64,000 bases of DNA, from NCBI RefSeq assembly GCF_021390495.1, contig NZ_JAJEJP010000002.1:2294001-2358000 (forward strand), in the 5' to 3' direction. Both the position numbers and the translations under genes were made by a program. The stretch comes from Paraburkholderia sp. ZP32-5 (lineage in GTDB: Bacteria; Pseudomonadota; Gammaproteobacteria; Burkholderiales; Burkholderiaceae). The notes under the pieces are model-generated. The model saw nothing but the letters and a program-made list of their open reading frames with translations, did not search any database and was not told the origin of the DNA. This document shows positions 26,956-35,851 of the stretch, piece after piece; position 1 is the first letter of the stretch; the number at the start of each line of letters is the position of its first letter.

Positions 26956-29052
26956 ATGTTCAAAAGCCTGAAGATACCCGCCGGCGGGGAGATCGGGATT
27001 CTCTTCGTGATCATCGCGATCCTGTCGCTAATGATCCTGCCGCTACCCACCTTCCTGATCGATATCCTGCTCAGCTTCAATATCGCAATGAGCGTCACGC
27101 TGCTGATGATCACGCTGTACGTGCCGAGCATCGTGTCGCTGTCTTCGTTCCCATCGCTGCTGCTGTTCACGACGCTCTACCGGCTGTCGCTGAACATTGC
27201 GTCGACCAAATCGATCCTGCTGCATGCGGATGCCGGCGAGATCATCGAGAGCTTCGGCAAGCTGGTGGTGGGCGGCAATCTCGTCGTCGGGCTCGTCGTG
27301 TTCATGACGATCTCGCTGGTGCAGTTCATCGTGATCGCGAAAGGCTCGGAGCGCGTTGCCGAAGTCGGCGCGCGCTTCACGCTCGACGCGATGCCCGGCA
27401 AGCAGATGAGTATCGACGCCGACCTGCGCGCCAATATCCTGACCGGCGACCAGGCACGCCTGAAACGCGCGACGCTCGCGCTCGAAAGCGCGCTGCACGG
27501 CGGCATGGACGGCGCGATGAAGTTCGTCAAAGGCGACGCGATCGCCGGTCTGATCATCACGATGATCAACATCGTCGCGGGGATCGCGGTGGGCGTCACG
27601 TACCATGGCATGACGGCGGCCGAAGCGATGAACCGCTTCTCGATTCTGTCGATCGGTGACGCGATGGTGTCGCAGGTGCCGTCGCTGCTGCTGTCGGTCG
27701 CGGCCGGCGTGATGATCACGCGCGTGGCCGACGAACGCGATGAGAAAGCGTTGTCGCTCGGCGCCGAAATGGCCCGCCAGTTGATGACCAATCCGCGCGC
27801 GCTCGCTTTCGCCGCGATTCTGCTGCTCGCATTCGCCGCCGTGCCGGGCTTTCCGTGGTTCCTGTTCCTCGCGCTGTCCGGCGTGCTCGGCTTCGCGTCC
27901 TATACGCTCGGCAAGCGCAAAAAGCCGCTCGATGACGTGCACGACGGCGAATCGGTGAAGTCGATGCAACGTGCCGGTTCGAAAGTCGGCACGCCCGCGA
28001 TCTCGAACCAGGCGCCGAACTTCACCTGTCCGCTCGGCGTGCGGATTTCGCCGGACCTGGTCGACGTGTTCGGGCTCGATGCGTTGAATACATCGTTTGC
28101 CGGCGAGCGGGCGCATCTTCAGGAAGAACTCGGCTTGCCGTTTCCGGGTATCGCGATCTGGACTTCAGATCGACTACCACCCAGGACCTGCGAGATTCTG
28201 ATGCACGATGTGCCGTACAGGAAAATCGAACTGCCGGCGGACAAAGTGATGCTGCCGGCCTTCGGCGACTATGTACCGCACGTTGCGTCTGCCGACGACG
28301 CGGCCGCGATGACGGCGTTGAAGGAGCGCTGCGAGCAGCGCGAGCCACTCGATAACGCGAGCGGCCCCACCTATTGGCTCGAAGAAAAGGGCTTGCCCGC
28401 CAAAACGCCAGTATGGCGCGCGGAACAGGTCATCGCGCACGCGTCGGTGTGTCTGCTGCGCCGGCATGCGGCGCTATTCCTCGGCGTACAGGAAGTGCAG
28501 TGGATACTCGAACAGATGAGCGCGGAATATCCGGGCCTCGTCGCGGAAGTGCAAAAAGTACTGCCGCCGCAGCGAATCGCCGACGTGCTGCGGCGCCTGC
28601 TCGAAGAAAACATCTCGATTCGCAATACCCGCAACATTCTCGAAAGCCTGATTGCGTGGGGTCCGAAAGAGAAAGACATGCTGATGCTCACGGAGTACGT
28701 GCGCGGCGATCTCGCGCGCTTCCTCGCGTACCGCGCCGCCAAGGGCGAAAAGCAGTTGTCCGCGGTACTGTTCGACATGCCGGTCGAGCAGCACGTGAGG
28801 CAGGCGATCAAGCAGACACCGACCGGCAATTTCCTCGCGCTGCCGCCCGACGAAGCGAGGTTTCTGGTCGACAGTATCGAAGCGTTCGTGGGTACGACGC
28901 CGCGCGACGACGTGGCACTCGTTACGTCGATGGACATTCGCCGCTACGTGCGGCGGATGATCGAATCGCGGATGGAATGGCTCGCGGTTTACTCGTACCA
29001 GGAGCTGAGCGGCCACGTCGACCTGCAGCCGCTCGGCCGCGTGACGATCTGA
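26956..29052 (+). CDS. sctV: T3SS major export apparatus protein SctV (HrcV)
   Basis: The start at 26956 (MFKSLKIPAGGEIGILFV) gives 698 residues. The N-terminal half has about eight membrane spans with the FHIPEP-family block TLYRLSLNIASTKSILLHAD and the ERVAEVGARFTLDAMPGKQM region. The C-terminal half is the cytoplasmic nonameric ring that docks chaperone-substrate complexes. The protein looks intact. It sits 75 bases after sctU and 10 bases before sctP. Confidence 0.96.
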   Translation: MFKSLKIPAGGEIGILFVIIAILSLMILPLPTFLIDILLSFNIAMSVTLLMITLYVPSIVSLSSFPSLLLFTTLYRLSLNIASTKSILLHADAGEIIESFGKLVVGGNLVVGLVVFMTISLVQFIVIAKGSERVAEVGARFTLDAMPGKQMSIDADLRANILTGDQARLKRATLALESALHGGMDGAMKFVKGDAIAGLIITMINIVAGIAVGVTYHGMTAAEAMNRFSILSIGDAMVSQVPSLLLSVAAGVMITRVADERDEKALSLGAEMARQLMTNPRALAFAAILLLAFAAVPGFPWFLFLALSGVLGFASYTLGKRKKPLDDVHDGESVKSMQRAGSKVGTPAISNQAPNFTCPLGVRISPDLVDVFGLDALNTSFAGERAHLQEELGLPFPGIAIWTSDRLPPRTCEILMHDVPYRKIELPADKVMLPAFGDYVPHVASADDAAAMTALKERCEQREPLDNASGPTYWLEEKGLPAKTPVWRAEQVIAHASVCLLRRHAALFLGVQEVQWILEQMSAEYPGLVAEVQKVLPPQRIADVLRRLLEENISIRNTRNILESLIAWGPKEKDMLMLTEYVRGDLARFLAYRAAKGEKQLSAVLFDMPVEQHVRQAIKQTPTGNFLALPPDEARFLVDSIEAFVGTTPRDDVALVTSMDIRRYVRRMIESRMEWLAVYSYQELSGHVDLQPLGRVTI

Positions 29053-29062
29053 CGGGCCGCGC

Positions 29063-29692
29063 GTGTCGAGGGTGAACCATCAGGTGGTGCGGGTGATCGC
29101 TGCTGCAGACGGCACGGATGGCGTGGGCCCACAGTCGGCGAGCGGCGGACGGCGCGGTCGGCGTATCGATTACGCCGCGCTGCTGCGCCGTGGTCGCACG
29201 CCACAGCCTCAACCGCGCGAGGACGCCGGCGGTGAAGCGAACGGCGAGACCTCTCAACAATGCGACGTGGCACCTGAGTCCGCGCAATCGACACCCAACG
29301 AAGGCTGGCATCGCCAACACGCGCCTGGCGATACGCTCGCTGACCGGATCGGCACCGTCAGCTCGCCGATCATCGAAGCGGTCTATCTGCAGCAGCAGCA
29401 TTTTCTCGATTTGAGCCGACGCATCGCCGGCGAGATCGCTGCCTTCTGCGGCAACCGCTCGATCTCGCAGGCGGGCACATGGGACGTACGTATGCCGCTC
29501 GATCCCAACGTATTGCCTCGCACGCTGCTTCTGCTGTCGCTTTCGCCGGTATGTCTGTCGCTTCGCTTCGACGTCAATGACGTGCATACCCAGCAGCTAC
29601 TCTTGCATCACTGCGGTCTGCTCGAACGCGAGTTGATCTCGCTGCTCGACGCATGGGGCGCGCCACGTCAGGTGGACATCACCATCTGGTGA
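29063..29692 (+). CDS. sctP: T3SS needle/pilus-length and substrate-switch protein (SctP, HpaP type)
   Basis: The GTG at 29063 gives 209 residues. The N-terminal half is low-complexity and Pro/Gln/Arg-rich. The C-terminal domain (about residues 125-209, TWDVRMPLDPNVLPRTLLLL ... LLERELISLLDAWGAPRQVDITIW) fits the HpaP/T3S4 substrate-specificity-switch domain. Position between sctV and sctQ is that of hpaP in Xanthomonas and Ralstonia. Confidence 0.78.
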   Translation: MSRVNHQVVRVIAAADGTDGVGPQSASGGRRGRRIDYAALLRRGRTPQPQPREDAGGEANGETSQQCDVAPESAQSTPNEGWHRQHAPGDTLADRIGTVSSPIIEAVYLQQQHFLDLSRRIAGEIAAFCGNRSISQAGTWDVRMPLDPNVLPRTLLLLSLSPVCLSLRFDVNDVHTQQLLLHHCGLLERELISLLDAWGAPRQVDITIW

Positions 29693-29729
29693 GCCGCACT
29701 ACTGTTTCCAACCCACTAGCAGGCTTTCG

Positions 29730-30959
29730 ATGCACGAAGCGCTGGACAACCGTCCTTCAACCAACGAGCCCATCGACGCGAGCGCCGCCGCGCAACCGCG
29801 TTCGCTAACGGATGCGCTGACGTTTGTTGCGCCGAATCGAGCGCTCGCGTCGCGCGTGCTGTTCAACGCTCACGCGGACGCATTCCTGCGCGGCCTCGCC
29901 GACATGCAAGCATGGGATGGTCTCGCCTCTCCATCCGAGGCCGAGGATCCGGGGCTGATCACGCTCGACAGCATTGCCGGATCGTTGCATGTCGCGATCG
30001 ATCTGGCCGCCTATCCGGCGTTGCAGATCGTCGCGCACGCAAGCGCCTCGGCAACCGCAAACAAGCTGCGCAACGCGATCGCCAGCGCGCTGCTCGCGCC
30101 GCTGCTGGACCAGATAGCGCTGGCCCGTATCGGTGCGTGGCGTGTCACCGCGATCGAACGCGGTGCCGGTAGCGAGCGGATCGCCAATGTCGCGTTGACC
30201 TGGCACGGGCGCCGGCATCAGGTCGGCATCAGTGCGCCGGAAAGCACGCTCGCGATGTTCGCGCAGCGCGTCGATGCGCTGACGCGTGAGGCGGGCGACC
30301 ACGGCCATGAAGCCTGCACCCGCTTCGGCTCGTTGCCGCTCCCTGGGCGCGTAACCATCGGCAAACGCAGTGTGCCGATTGCCGCGCTGCAAAGACTCGA
30401 ACCGGGCGATGTGCTGTTGCGGGTGCTGACACCCGCCACGGCCGCGGCGCTGCAGTCCGGCGACGACATCGGTTTTCGCGCCCACGCGCGCTGGGGCACG
30501 CCGGGCATGACCCGGCTGGCGGCCGCGGTGTGCATCGAAGGTCTCACACTTACCATCACCGAGGAACCGTTCATGACGGATCAGCTTGAACAGGCCGACG
30601 ACGATCAGACGCCGTTGGACCATGACTTTCCCGATCAGCACGACGAAGACGCCGCGGCGGATCAAAGCGGCGCGACCGATGACCGTGACGACACGTTGAG
30701 CGACGACATGCGCACGTTACCCATCGGCGAACTGGAGTTGCCGCTGCAATTCGAAATCGACACCGTAGCGATGCCGCTCGCGCAATTGGCCGCGCTGCGG
30801 CCCGGCTACGTGATCGAGCTTCGAACCCCGGTCAAGGACGCGCGCATCCGCCTCGTCGCGCACGGCCAGACGATCGGACATGGCGAGTTGGTGTCGCTCG
30901 GCGAACACCTCGGTATCCGTATTCTGCAAATGGCGCATGGCGATGGCTCAATTCAGTGA
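29730..30959 (+). CDS. sctQ: T3SS C-ring/sorting-platform protein SctQ (HrcQ) with a likely internal start
   Basis: The full-length product has 409 residues. The C-terminal SpoA (SURF1-like) domain is at about residues 335-405 (GELELPLQFEIDTVAMPLAQLAAL cut here), and a further SpoA-like module lies near residues 205-280. An acidic, Asp-rich linker (residues 282-325) separates them. At the linker start, Met282 (ATG 30573) is preceded by GAGGAA seven bases upstream, so a separate 128-residue C-terminal form (30573-30959) is probably made. The end overlaps sctR by 17 bases. Confidence 0.92.
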   Translation: MHEALDNRPSTNEPIDASAAAQPRSLTDALTFVAPNRALASRVLFNAHADAFLRGLADMQAWDGLASPSEAEDPGLITLDSIAGSLHVAIDLAAYPALQIVAHASASATANKLRNAIASALLAPLLDQIALARIGAWRVTAIERGAGSERIANVALTWHGRRHQVGISAPESTLAMFAQRVDALTREAGDHGHEACTRFGSLPLPGRVTIGKRSVPIAALQRLEPGDVLLRVLTPATAAALQSGDDIGFRAHARWGTPGMTRLAAAVCIEGLTLTITEEPFMTDQLEQADDDQTPLDHDFPDQHDEDAAADQSGATDDRDDTLSDDMRTLPIGELELPLQFEIDTVAMPLAQLAALRPGYVIELRTPVKDARIRLVAHGQTIGHGELVSLGEHLGIRILQMAHGDGSIQ

Positions 30960-31593
30960 TATCACCGGCCTGCTGCTGGTCGTTCTCGCGATCAGCGTGA
31001 TCCCGTTCGTCGCGATGGTCGTGACGTCCTACATGAAGATCGTGGTGGTGCTCGGATTGCTGCGCAATGCGCTCGGCGTGCAGCAGGTGCCGCCGAACAT
31101 GGTGTTGAACGGCATCGCGATCCTCGTTTCGACCTACATCATGGCGCCGGTCGCGATCTCGGCGATGAACAACATGCAGCCGGGCGCGGGCGCCAACGGC
31201 ACGTCGCAGACAGTGATCGAGAGCTTTGCCGCCGCGCGGGAACCGTTCCGACAGTTTCTGGAAAAACATGCGCAGGAACGCGAAAAGCGCTTCTTTCTGC
31301 GCTCGGCCACGGCGATCTGGCCGAAGCAGCAGGCAAGCCAGTTGAAGGAGACCGACCTGATGGTGCTCGCGCCGGCGTTCACGCTGACCGAGCTGACCGA
31401 CGCGTTCAAGATCGGCTTTCTTCTTTACATCGCGTTCATCGTCGTGGACCTGATCATCGCCAACGTTCTGCTGGCGATGGGCTTAAGCCAGGTGCAATCG
31501 AGCAGCATCGCGATTCCGTTCAAGCTGCTGTTGTTCGTCGCGATGGACGGCTGGTCGACGCTGATCCACGGCCTCGTAATGACCTACCGATAA
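30943..31593 (+). CDS. sctR: T3SS export gate protein SctR (HrcR)
   Basis: The start at 30943 (MAQFSDITGLLLV) gives 216 residues, the family length; a Met two codons upstream (30937) is equally possible. The FliP/SctR signatures are present: VTSYMKIVVVLGLLRNALGVQQ and the C-terminal FLLYIAFIVVDLIIANVLLAMG split over two spans. It forms the pentameric core of the export gate. It overlaps the end of sctQ. Confidence 0.95.
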   Translation: MAQFSDITGLLLVVLAISVIPFVAMVVTSYMKIVVVLGLLRNALGVQQVPPNMVLNGIAILVSTYIMAPVAISAMNNMQPGAGANGTSQTVIESFAAAREPFRQFLEKHAQEREKRFFLRSATAIWPKQQASQLKETDLMVLAPAFTLTELTDAFKIGFLLYIAFIVVDLIIANVLLAMGLSQVQSSSIAIPFKLLLFVAMDGWSTLIHGLVMTYR

Positions 31594-31627
31594 CGACAGA
31601 TACGTAATAGCGCGGGAGAACCTTGAA

Positions 31628-31891
31628 ATGGACTTAACGACTCTGACCGGATTCGCCACGCAAGGCATGATCCTGTGTCTCGATGTAGCCATGCCGATCG
31701 TGATCGTCGCGGCGGTAGTCGGGCTATTGGTGTCGTTCCTGCAAGCGGTTACGTCGATGCAGGACCAAACGGTGTCTCAAGGCGTGAAGCTGGTGGCGGT
31801 GGTCATCGCCATTGCAATCGCCGCGCCGATCTCGGGGGCCGCCGTGCTGCGCTTCGCCAATCAGGTGCTCGCGGCGGCGGCGCCACAATGA
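31628..31891 (+). CDS. sctS: T3SS export gate protein SctS (HrcS)
   Basis: This 87-residue protein has two membrane hairpin helices; GMILCLDVAMPIVIVAAVVG and VSFLQAVTSMQDQT are diagnostic for FliQ/SctS. It completes the SctRST gate. The start is 34 bases after sctR; its stop overlaps the hpaA start (ATGA). Confidence 0.95.
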   Translation: MDLTTLTGFATQGMILCLDVAMPIVIVAAVVGLLVSFLQAVTSMQDQTVSQGVKLVAVVIAIAIAAPISGAAVLRFANQVLAAAAPQ

Positions 31892-32865
31892 GCCCGGTTG
31901 GCGTACACACCCCCGCTTCGGCGCAACAGACCGCGGCGACAACGCATGTCGAGCGCGCTCGCGCGGAAAATGCGCAGCCGCAAAAACGCGCGCATTTTGC
32001 CGCGCTCTATAAAGGCAAGACCACCTTCGCTCATTCGCGCGCGCAGCGTCTCGCGACGCGCAAAGCGCAAGCCCACCGGCTCGCGCAGAAGCTCGGCGCG
32101 CGCAAGCCGGGGATCGCGAAAACGGCCCGCTTCACGCACACCGCGAAAACCGTTTCGCGCGCGGGCAGAGAGGCAGGCAAGGCCAGCACGTCCGGCAAGG
32201 GCGAACATCGCAAGGTCAGCCGCGAGCAGGAACGTCGTGGTCGAAATCAGCAGAAGGAACAGCAGGACCGTCAGCAGGGACAGCAAGGGCAGCAAAAAAA
32301 GCAGCAGCGGGAAGAACAGTCACGCGAGAGTCGGAAACGGCACGATGGCGCGATGATCGGCGTGCAGGCATCGAATGAACGGAAGCTGCCGCCGTGGCTC
32401 GCCGACGCGGCTGCTCTGCCCGCTGGGCCGGAGCGCGATAGTGCCATCGCTGACGCGTGTTGCGAGGCGTTGCTGTCGTTGTGTCGGCAACTCGGTGCGC
32501 CATCATCTCCGGCCAACAGTGCCGGCCTCTACCAGCATCTTCGGCAGATGCACGATGTGCGCTCGGTATTCGGCGCGTTGCCGGCCAGTGGCTTCGGTGC
32601 GGTGCGTCAGCGTCTGATAGACAGCGCCGCGCGTCGTGCCGGCGCTGCAACATCGGCGCTTGCAGCAGGCACGCAAGCATCGCCGGCAGAGGCCGCCGAC
32701 GTCGCGTCGCGCGAACGGCTGCGCAGTTTCAATCTGCTCGCGCCGCTAATGATGCTATCGAGCGAACGGCCAGTGACGGCGCTCGCCGACACGCGCGCGG
32801 CGGCCATCATCGGTTCGCTCGAAGCGCGGCAAGACACACCGACGGAAACCGGCGCGGCGTCGTAA
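31888..32865 (+). CDS. hpaA: HpaA/HrpV-like T3S control protein
   Basis: The ATG at 31888 overlaps the sctS stop; 325 residues. The N-terminal part is Ala/Arg/Lys-rich with basic clusters. A Gln/Glu/Arg-rich low-complexity stretch at about residues 125-165 precedes a more ordered C-terminal domain (LPPWLADAAALPAG ... SVFGALPASGFGAVRQRLIDSA). Gene position after sctS and before sctD is that of hpaA in Xanthomonas and hrpV in Ralstonia. HpaA is a secreted control protein acting with the HpaB chaperone. Assignment is by position, length and composition. Confidence 0.7.
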   Translation: MSPVGVHTPASAQQTAATTHVERARAENAQPQKRAHFAALYKGKTTFAHSRAQRLATRKAQAHRLAQKLGARKPGIAKTARFTHTAKTVSRAGREAGKASTSGKGEHRKVSREQERRGRNQQKEQQDRQQGQQGQQKKQQREEQSRESRKRHDGAMIGVQASNERKLPPWLADAAALPAGPERDSAIADACCEALLSLCRQLGAPSSPANSAGLYQHLRQMHDVRSVFGALPASGFGAVRQRLIDSAARRAGAATSALAAGTQASPAEAADVASRERLRSFNLLAPLMMLSSERPVTALADTRAAAIIGSLEARQDTPTETGAAS

Positions 32866-32881
32866 AGCCTCGATTCGATGC

Positions 32882-32942
32882 TTCGCCGCGATGTCCGCCG
32901 CTTCGCCTCGCACGCGGTGCGCGTGAGGCCGGCCGCTACATT
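32882..32942 (+). promoter_or_regulatory. HrpB-type box and -10 in front of sctD
   Basis: TTCGC-N15-TTCGC (32882-32906) is a perfect PIP box. Thirty bases later comes TACATT (32937-32942), a good -10. It gives sctD-hrpD6-pilin an internal HrpB-dependent promoter of its own, 57 bases before the sctD ATG. Confidence 0.8.
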
Positions 32943-32998
32943 AGCCCTAACGGGGCGATCCGCGATTGCCGATATCCTGGCCCCGACGGTGATTCGAT

Positions 32999-34216
32999 AT
33001 GAAACAGCTACGCATACTAACGGGTAATCATGCCGGCGCTCAGGTTCGCCTTGCGCCGGGTACACACCGCGTCAGCGCGGATGAGGATGCGGATATCCGC
33101 ATCCTCGACTGGACCGGCAACGACGTACTGCTGGCGGTTGACGCGGCCGGCATCACCAGTGCGCGACGCGTCGCGAACGATGCGCGCGAGCCGGGTGATG
33201 CGGCATCTAATGTGGCATCTGATGTCGCATCTGAACAGGCCGCCGCTGAAGACAGCACGCCAGCGACCGAACCAGGCGTCGTGCTGATGATCGACTACGT
33301 GCCGATGCCCTTCGACGACACCGTGCTTTGCGTGGGCATCGAAGGCGCCGCATGGCCGAGCGACCTCGCACTGCTGTCGACTCTGCTGACCCGTACCGGC
33401 GACGACACCACCGATGCCGGAAGCCGTACTCGCGAGGGACTCTTGAAGCGCATGGGCACACGGCGCCTGCTAACGCTCGGCGCATGCGTGCTGGTCGGCG
33501 CCGTCGCGCTGGGCGGCATGCTGCGCTTCTCCCTTGAAAAGGCCCGCGCGAACGAGCCTCCGCCCAGCGTCGTCATCACCCAACACGCGAACCGCGCGTT
33601 CGCCGAAGCGGGCCTGACCGAATTGCACGCCGCGACCGACGGCCGTGGGGGTGAGATCGTCACAGGCATGGTGCGTTCGCAGAGCGAGGACTACGCGGTG
33701 CGGCAAATGCTCGGCAAGATCGCGCCGAATGGTGTCACGCGCCAATACGGCATTGCCGACGATACGGCTCGCAGCATCAACGAAGCGCTCGGCATCGAAG
33801 GCACGCAGGTCGCCTATCAGGGCCACGGCGTGTTCGCGGTTACCGGCACGGTAGCCAGTACATCGGCGGTAAAGGATGCGCTCGCGCGCGTGCGCGGCGA
33901 TCTCGACAGGAACGTGAAGAACGTCGAAGTCAACGTGGTGGGCCGCGACGACGGCAAGGACGCCGTGCCCGCTATGCCGCAAGGCTCCTACTCGGTGCTG
34001 GTTTCATCGGGCCGCGTCCAGTACACGGAAACACCGGACGGTGTGAAGCATATCTACTCGTCCGGCGCACCCAGTTCGTCCAGCGATACAGCCGCGAGCG
34101 ATGAAGACAGCGCACCACTTACGCCGCAAAACGCATTGAATACCGACACCAACAACGATGTCGCCAACGCGACGATCCGTCAATTCAAGGAGCAGCCCCA
34201 TGTACGAGTCAATTGA
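32999..34216 (+). CDS. sctD: T3SS inner-membrane ring protein SctD (HrcD/HrpW)
   Basis: The protein has 405 residues. A cytoplasmic FHA-like domain (residues 1-55 and 90-125) is followed by one membrane span at residues 157-174 (LLTLGACVLVGAVALGGML) and periplasmic ring-building motifs (VITQHANRAFAEAGLTEL, VFAVTGTVASTSAVKDALARV). With SctJ it forms the inner rings. A short Ala/Ser/Asp repeat (ASNVASDVAS) interrupts the FHA region. It overlaps hrpD6 by 17 bases. Confidence 0.9.
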   Translation: MKQLRILTGNHAGAQVRLAPGTHRVSADEDADIRILDWTGNDVLLAVDAAGITSARRVANDAREPGDAASNVASDVASEQAAAEDSTPATEPGVVLMIDYVPMPFDDTVLCVGIEGAAWPSDLALLSTLLTRTGDDTTDAGSRTREGLLKRMGTRRLLTLGACVLVGAVALGGMLRFSLEKARANEPPPSVVITQHANRAFAEAGLTELHAATDGRGGEIVTGMVRSQSEDYAVRQMLGKIAPNGVTRQYGIADDTARSINEALGIEGTQVAYQGHGVFAVTGTVASTSAVKDALARVRGDLDRNVKNVEVNVVGRDDGKDAVPAMPQGSYSVLVSSGRVQYTETPDGVKHIYSSGAPSSSSDTAASDEDSAPLTPQNALNTDTNNDVANATIRQFKEQPHVRVN

Positions 34217-34442
34217 ACGACATGCCGCCGATTTCAACAACTTGCAGCAGTTGCTGGCCGACCGCGGCGCCGAAGCACGTATCGCCACCTTGTGCCGTGC
34301 GCTGGAAGACAGCGCGCAGCAGGTCGGCAATGCGCAAGGCGGCACCGATATCGATCGCAGCAATCGCGCGAAGATCTACCGCGGCCTGCTCGCCGCGCGC
34401 CGTATCGTCGCGCAATTGCGCGAGCGCGAAATGATGAAATGA
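34200..34442 (+). CDS. HrpD6-like small T3SS protein
   Basis: The ATG at 34200 lies inside the end of sctD; 80 residues, mostly helical and charged (MYESIERHAADFNNLQQLLA, IYRGLLAARRIVAQLREREM). Size and position between sctD and the pilin gene equal HrpD6 of Xanthomonas. Such proteins may be pilin co-chaperones (SctE-like), which is inferred. Confidence 0.75.
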   Translation: MYESIERHAADFNNLQQLLADRGAEARIATLCRALEDSAQQVGNAQGGTDIDRSNRAKIYRGLLAARRIVAQLREREMMK

Positions 34443-34637
34443 CGCGTTGCCATTTCGCGTTTTACGCGCGTCAACCCGACGCACGGCGGCACCCTATTCC
34501 CATTATTCCCATGCTCGTCATGGGATCACGCAAACGTGCCGCATCCGTGTGAGCACAGCGTTTTAACCACCCCGCTCGACGACGGGAGCAACCTTCATGC
34601 TCTTCAGACTCGGGCACCTCTTCAAAGGAGTCATTCC

Positions 34638-34844
34638 ATGTCCAGCATACTTGGCGCGATTGGTAGCCAGGGCGCGAGCGATGCGTCCAGCACGAGCGCA
34701 ATCACCGACCAGATCAACCAGAATGCGCAGCAAAGTCTCGCTATTTCGGAAGCGCAATCGCAGGCAGCCGTGACACAGGCGGCAGGTCAGGCATTGGCGA
34801 GCGGTGCGGCCGGCATCAAGGATGCGGCTAAGACCGCGTCGTAA
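34638..34844 (+). CDS. Candidate Hrp pilus subunit (SctF; HrpE/HrpY position)
   Basis: The ATG at 34638 follows AAAGGAG, the strongest ribosome site in the region. The 68-residue product is rich in Ala, Ser, Gln and Gly with no Cys or aromatic residues and is predicted helical (QINQNAQQSLAISEAQSQAA), as for Hrp pilins. The gene lies where hrpE lies in Xanthomonas (after hrpD6, before hpaB). A strong hairpin right behind it would stabilise the mRNA or end most transcription, suiting a highly expressed structural protein. Pilin sequences diverge quickly, so identity is inferred. Confidence 0.65.
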   Translation: MSSILGAIGSQGASDASSTSAITDQINQNAQQSLAISEAQSQAAVTQAAGQALASGAAGIKDAAKTAS

Positions 34845-34854
34845 TATCGAACCC

Positions 34855-34900
34855 GGCCGCGATCGTTGCGGGCAGCTTGCCGCTCGCAACGATCGCGGCC
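34855..34900 (+). terminator. Strong hairpin between pilin candidate and hpaB
   Basis: GGCCGCGATCGTTGCG (34855-34870) pairs perfectly over 16 bp with CGCAACGATCGCGGCC (34885-34900), loop 14 bases. No long T-run follows, so it may act as partial terminator or 3' stabiliser rather than a full stop. Confidence 0.7.
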
Positions 34901-34937
34901 TTGCCTTGCGTCCCTCTTCAACTTTTACGGCCTTCCA

Positions 34938-35393
34938 GTGAGCGCGGATCAATACGTCTATCTTGTCGAGTCCCTGTGCCAGAGCGTCGGTCTGCCCGAT
35001 GTCGATCACGTGTTGGAGATGCGTTCAATCGAGGTGGAAGGCTTCGATGTTCGGCTCGATCATTTCGACACCGACGAAGGCGCGATTTACCTCAATTTCG
35101 ACTATGGCGCGGTGGCGGCCGGCCGAACGCTGACCGTGTTTCGCCTGATGCTCGAGGCAAACCTGCTGATCTATGCGCAAGACCAGGCGCAGCTCGGACT
35201 CGACGTCGAGACCGGCGGCATTGTGCTGGTGGTACGCGTGGAAATGACCGACGATCTCGACGGAGAAATGCTGGCCGATCTGCTGTCGCACTATGCGGAG
35301 CATGGTCGCTACTGGCAGAAGAATATCGTCGAATCGAGCGATCAGATGCTTGATGGTATCGCTGCTGGGGAGTTTGTTTGGTTGCGGGCTTGA
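34938..35393 (+). CDS. hpaB: HpaB-like T3SS exit-control chaperone
   Basis: The GTG at 34938 gives 151 residues, close to HpaB. It has the CesT-like chaperone fold pattern: an N-terminal helix (YVYLVESLCQSVGL), then strands (SIEVEGFDVRLDHFDTDEGAIYLNFDYG split) and a C-terminal helix (MLADLLSHYAEHGRYWQKNIV). It is acidic, as T3SS chaperones are. HpaB controls effector export in Xanthomonas and follows hrpE there, as here. No clear ribosome site precedes the GTG. Confidence 0.75.
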   Translation: MSADQYVYLVESLCQSVGLPDVDHVLEMRSIEVEGFDVRLDHFDTDEGAIYLNFDYGAVAAGRTLTVFRLMLEANLLIYAQDQAQLGLDVETGGIVLVVRVEMTDDLDGEMLADLLSHYAEHGRYWQKNIVESSDQMLDGIAAGEFVWLRA

Positions 35394-35851
35394 TGCGAGG
35401 GTTAGGTGGATTTGGGACTTGTGCCGTTGAGTGCTTCTGGATGCTGCTGATCGTCTGTGGGCACGCATGTTCTGTGTGGAAAGCCGAGCGGCGTTGACGC
35501 GCACCAAATCGAACAGCTGATAGATCGTCGGGCTCGTGACTGAGCGAATATACGAATGAGAGGGTCGCGGCTGATCGCCGGCTGCTGAGACTGCTGGTGT
35601 GTGTTCATATGGCGCGACGACGGCCACCTTCGCGCACACGACACGCTCAAGCGACACCTCGTTGAAGCGAGCAGGCTACTCTGCCGAAAGATGCGCGCGC
35701 AAATAAGCCCGTAACAGATGCGATGTTCCGCCTGGCTCTTTCGCACTCGCGGGACAGCATCCGTACGGCTTTAACTGCCGCGCAGATGCCATCCCCGTAG
35801 TTCAACTCGTAGGAGTCGATAGCCGACGTGCCCGCCGGCTATCGAACCTCG
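35394..35851. other. Non-coding gap after hpaB
   Basis: No reading frame here looks like a gene. Composition is less biased than in the neighbouring genes, so decayed coding sequence is possible. In Xanthomonas the translocon gene hrpF follows hpaB; nothing like it remains here. The right end holds a hairpin serving the convergent gene. Confidence 0.5.
35817..35844 (-). terminator. Candidate terminator of the effector gene at 35852
   Basis: CGATAGCCG (35817-35825) pairs with CGGCTATCG (35836-35844), eight bases past the stop codon on the minus strand. No T-run. Confidence 0.45.

Noticed and set aside
35025..35746. Minus-strand open frames opposite and after hpaB
   Set aside because: No ribosome site, no domain, composition of shadow frames; hpaB has the chaperone pattern.
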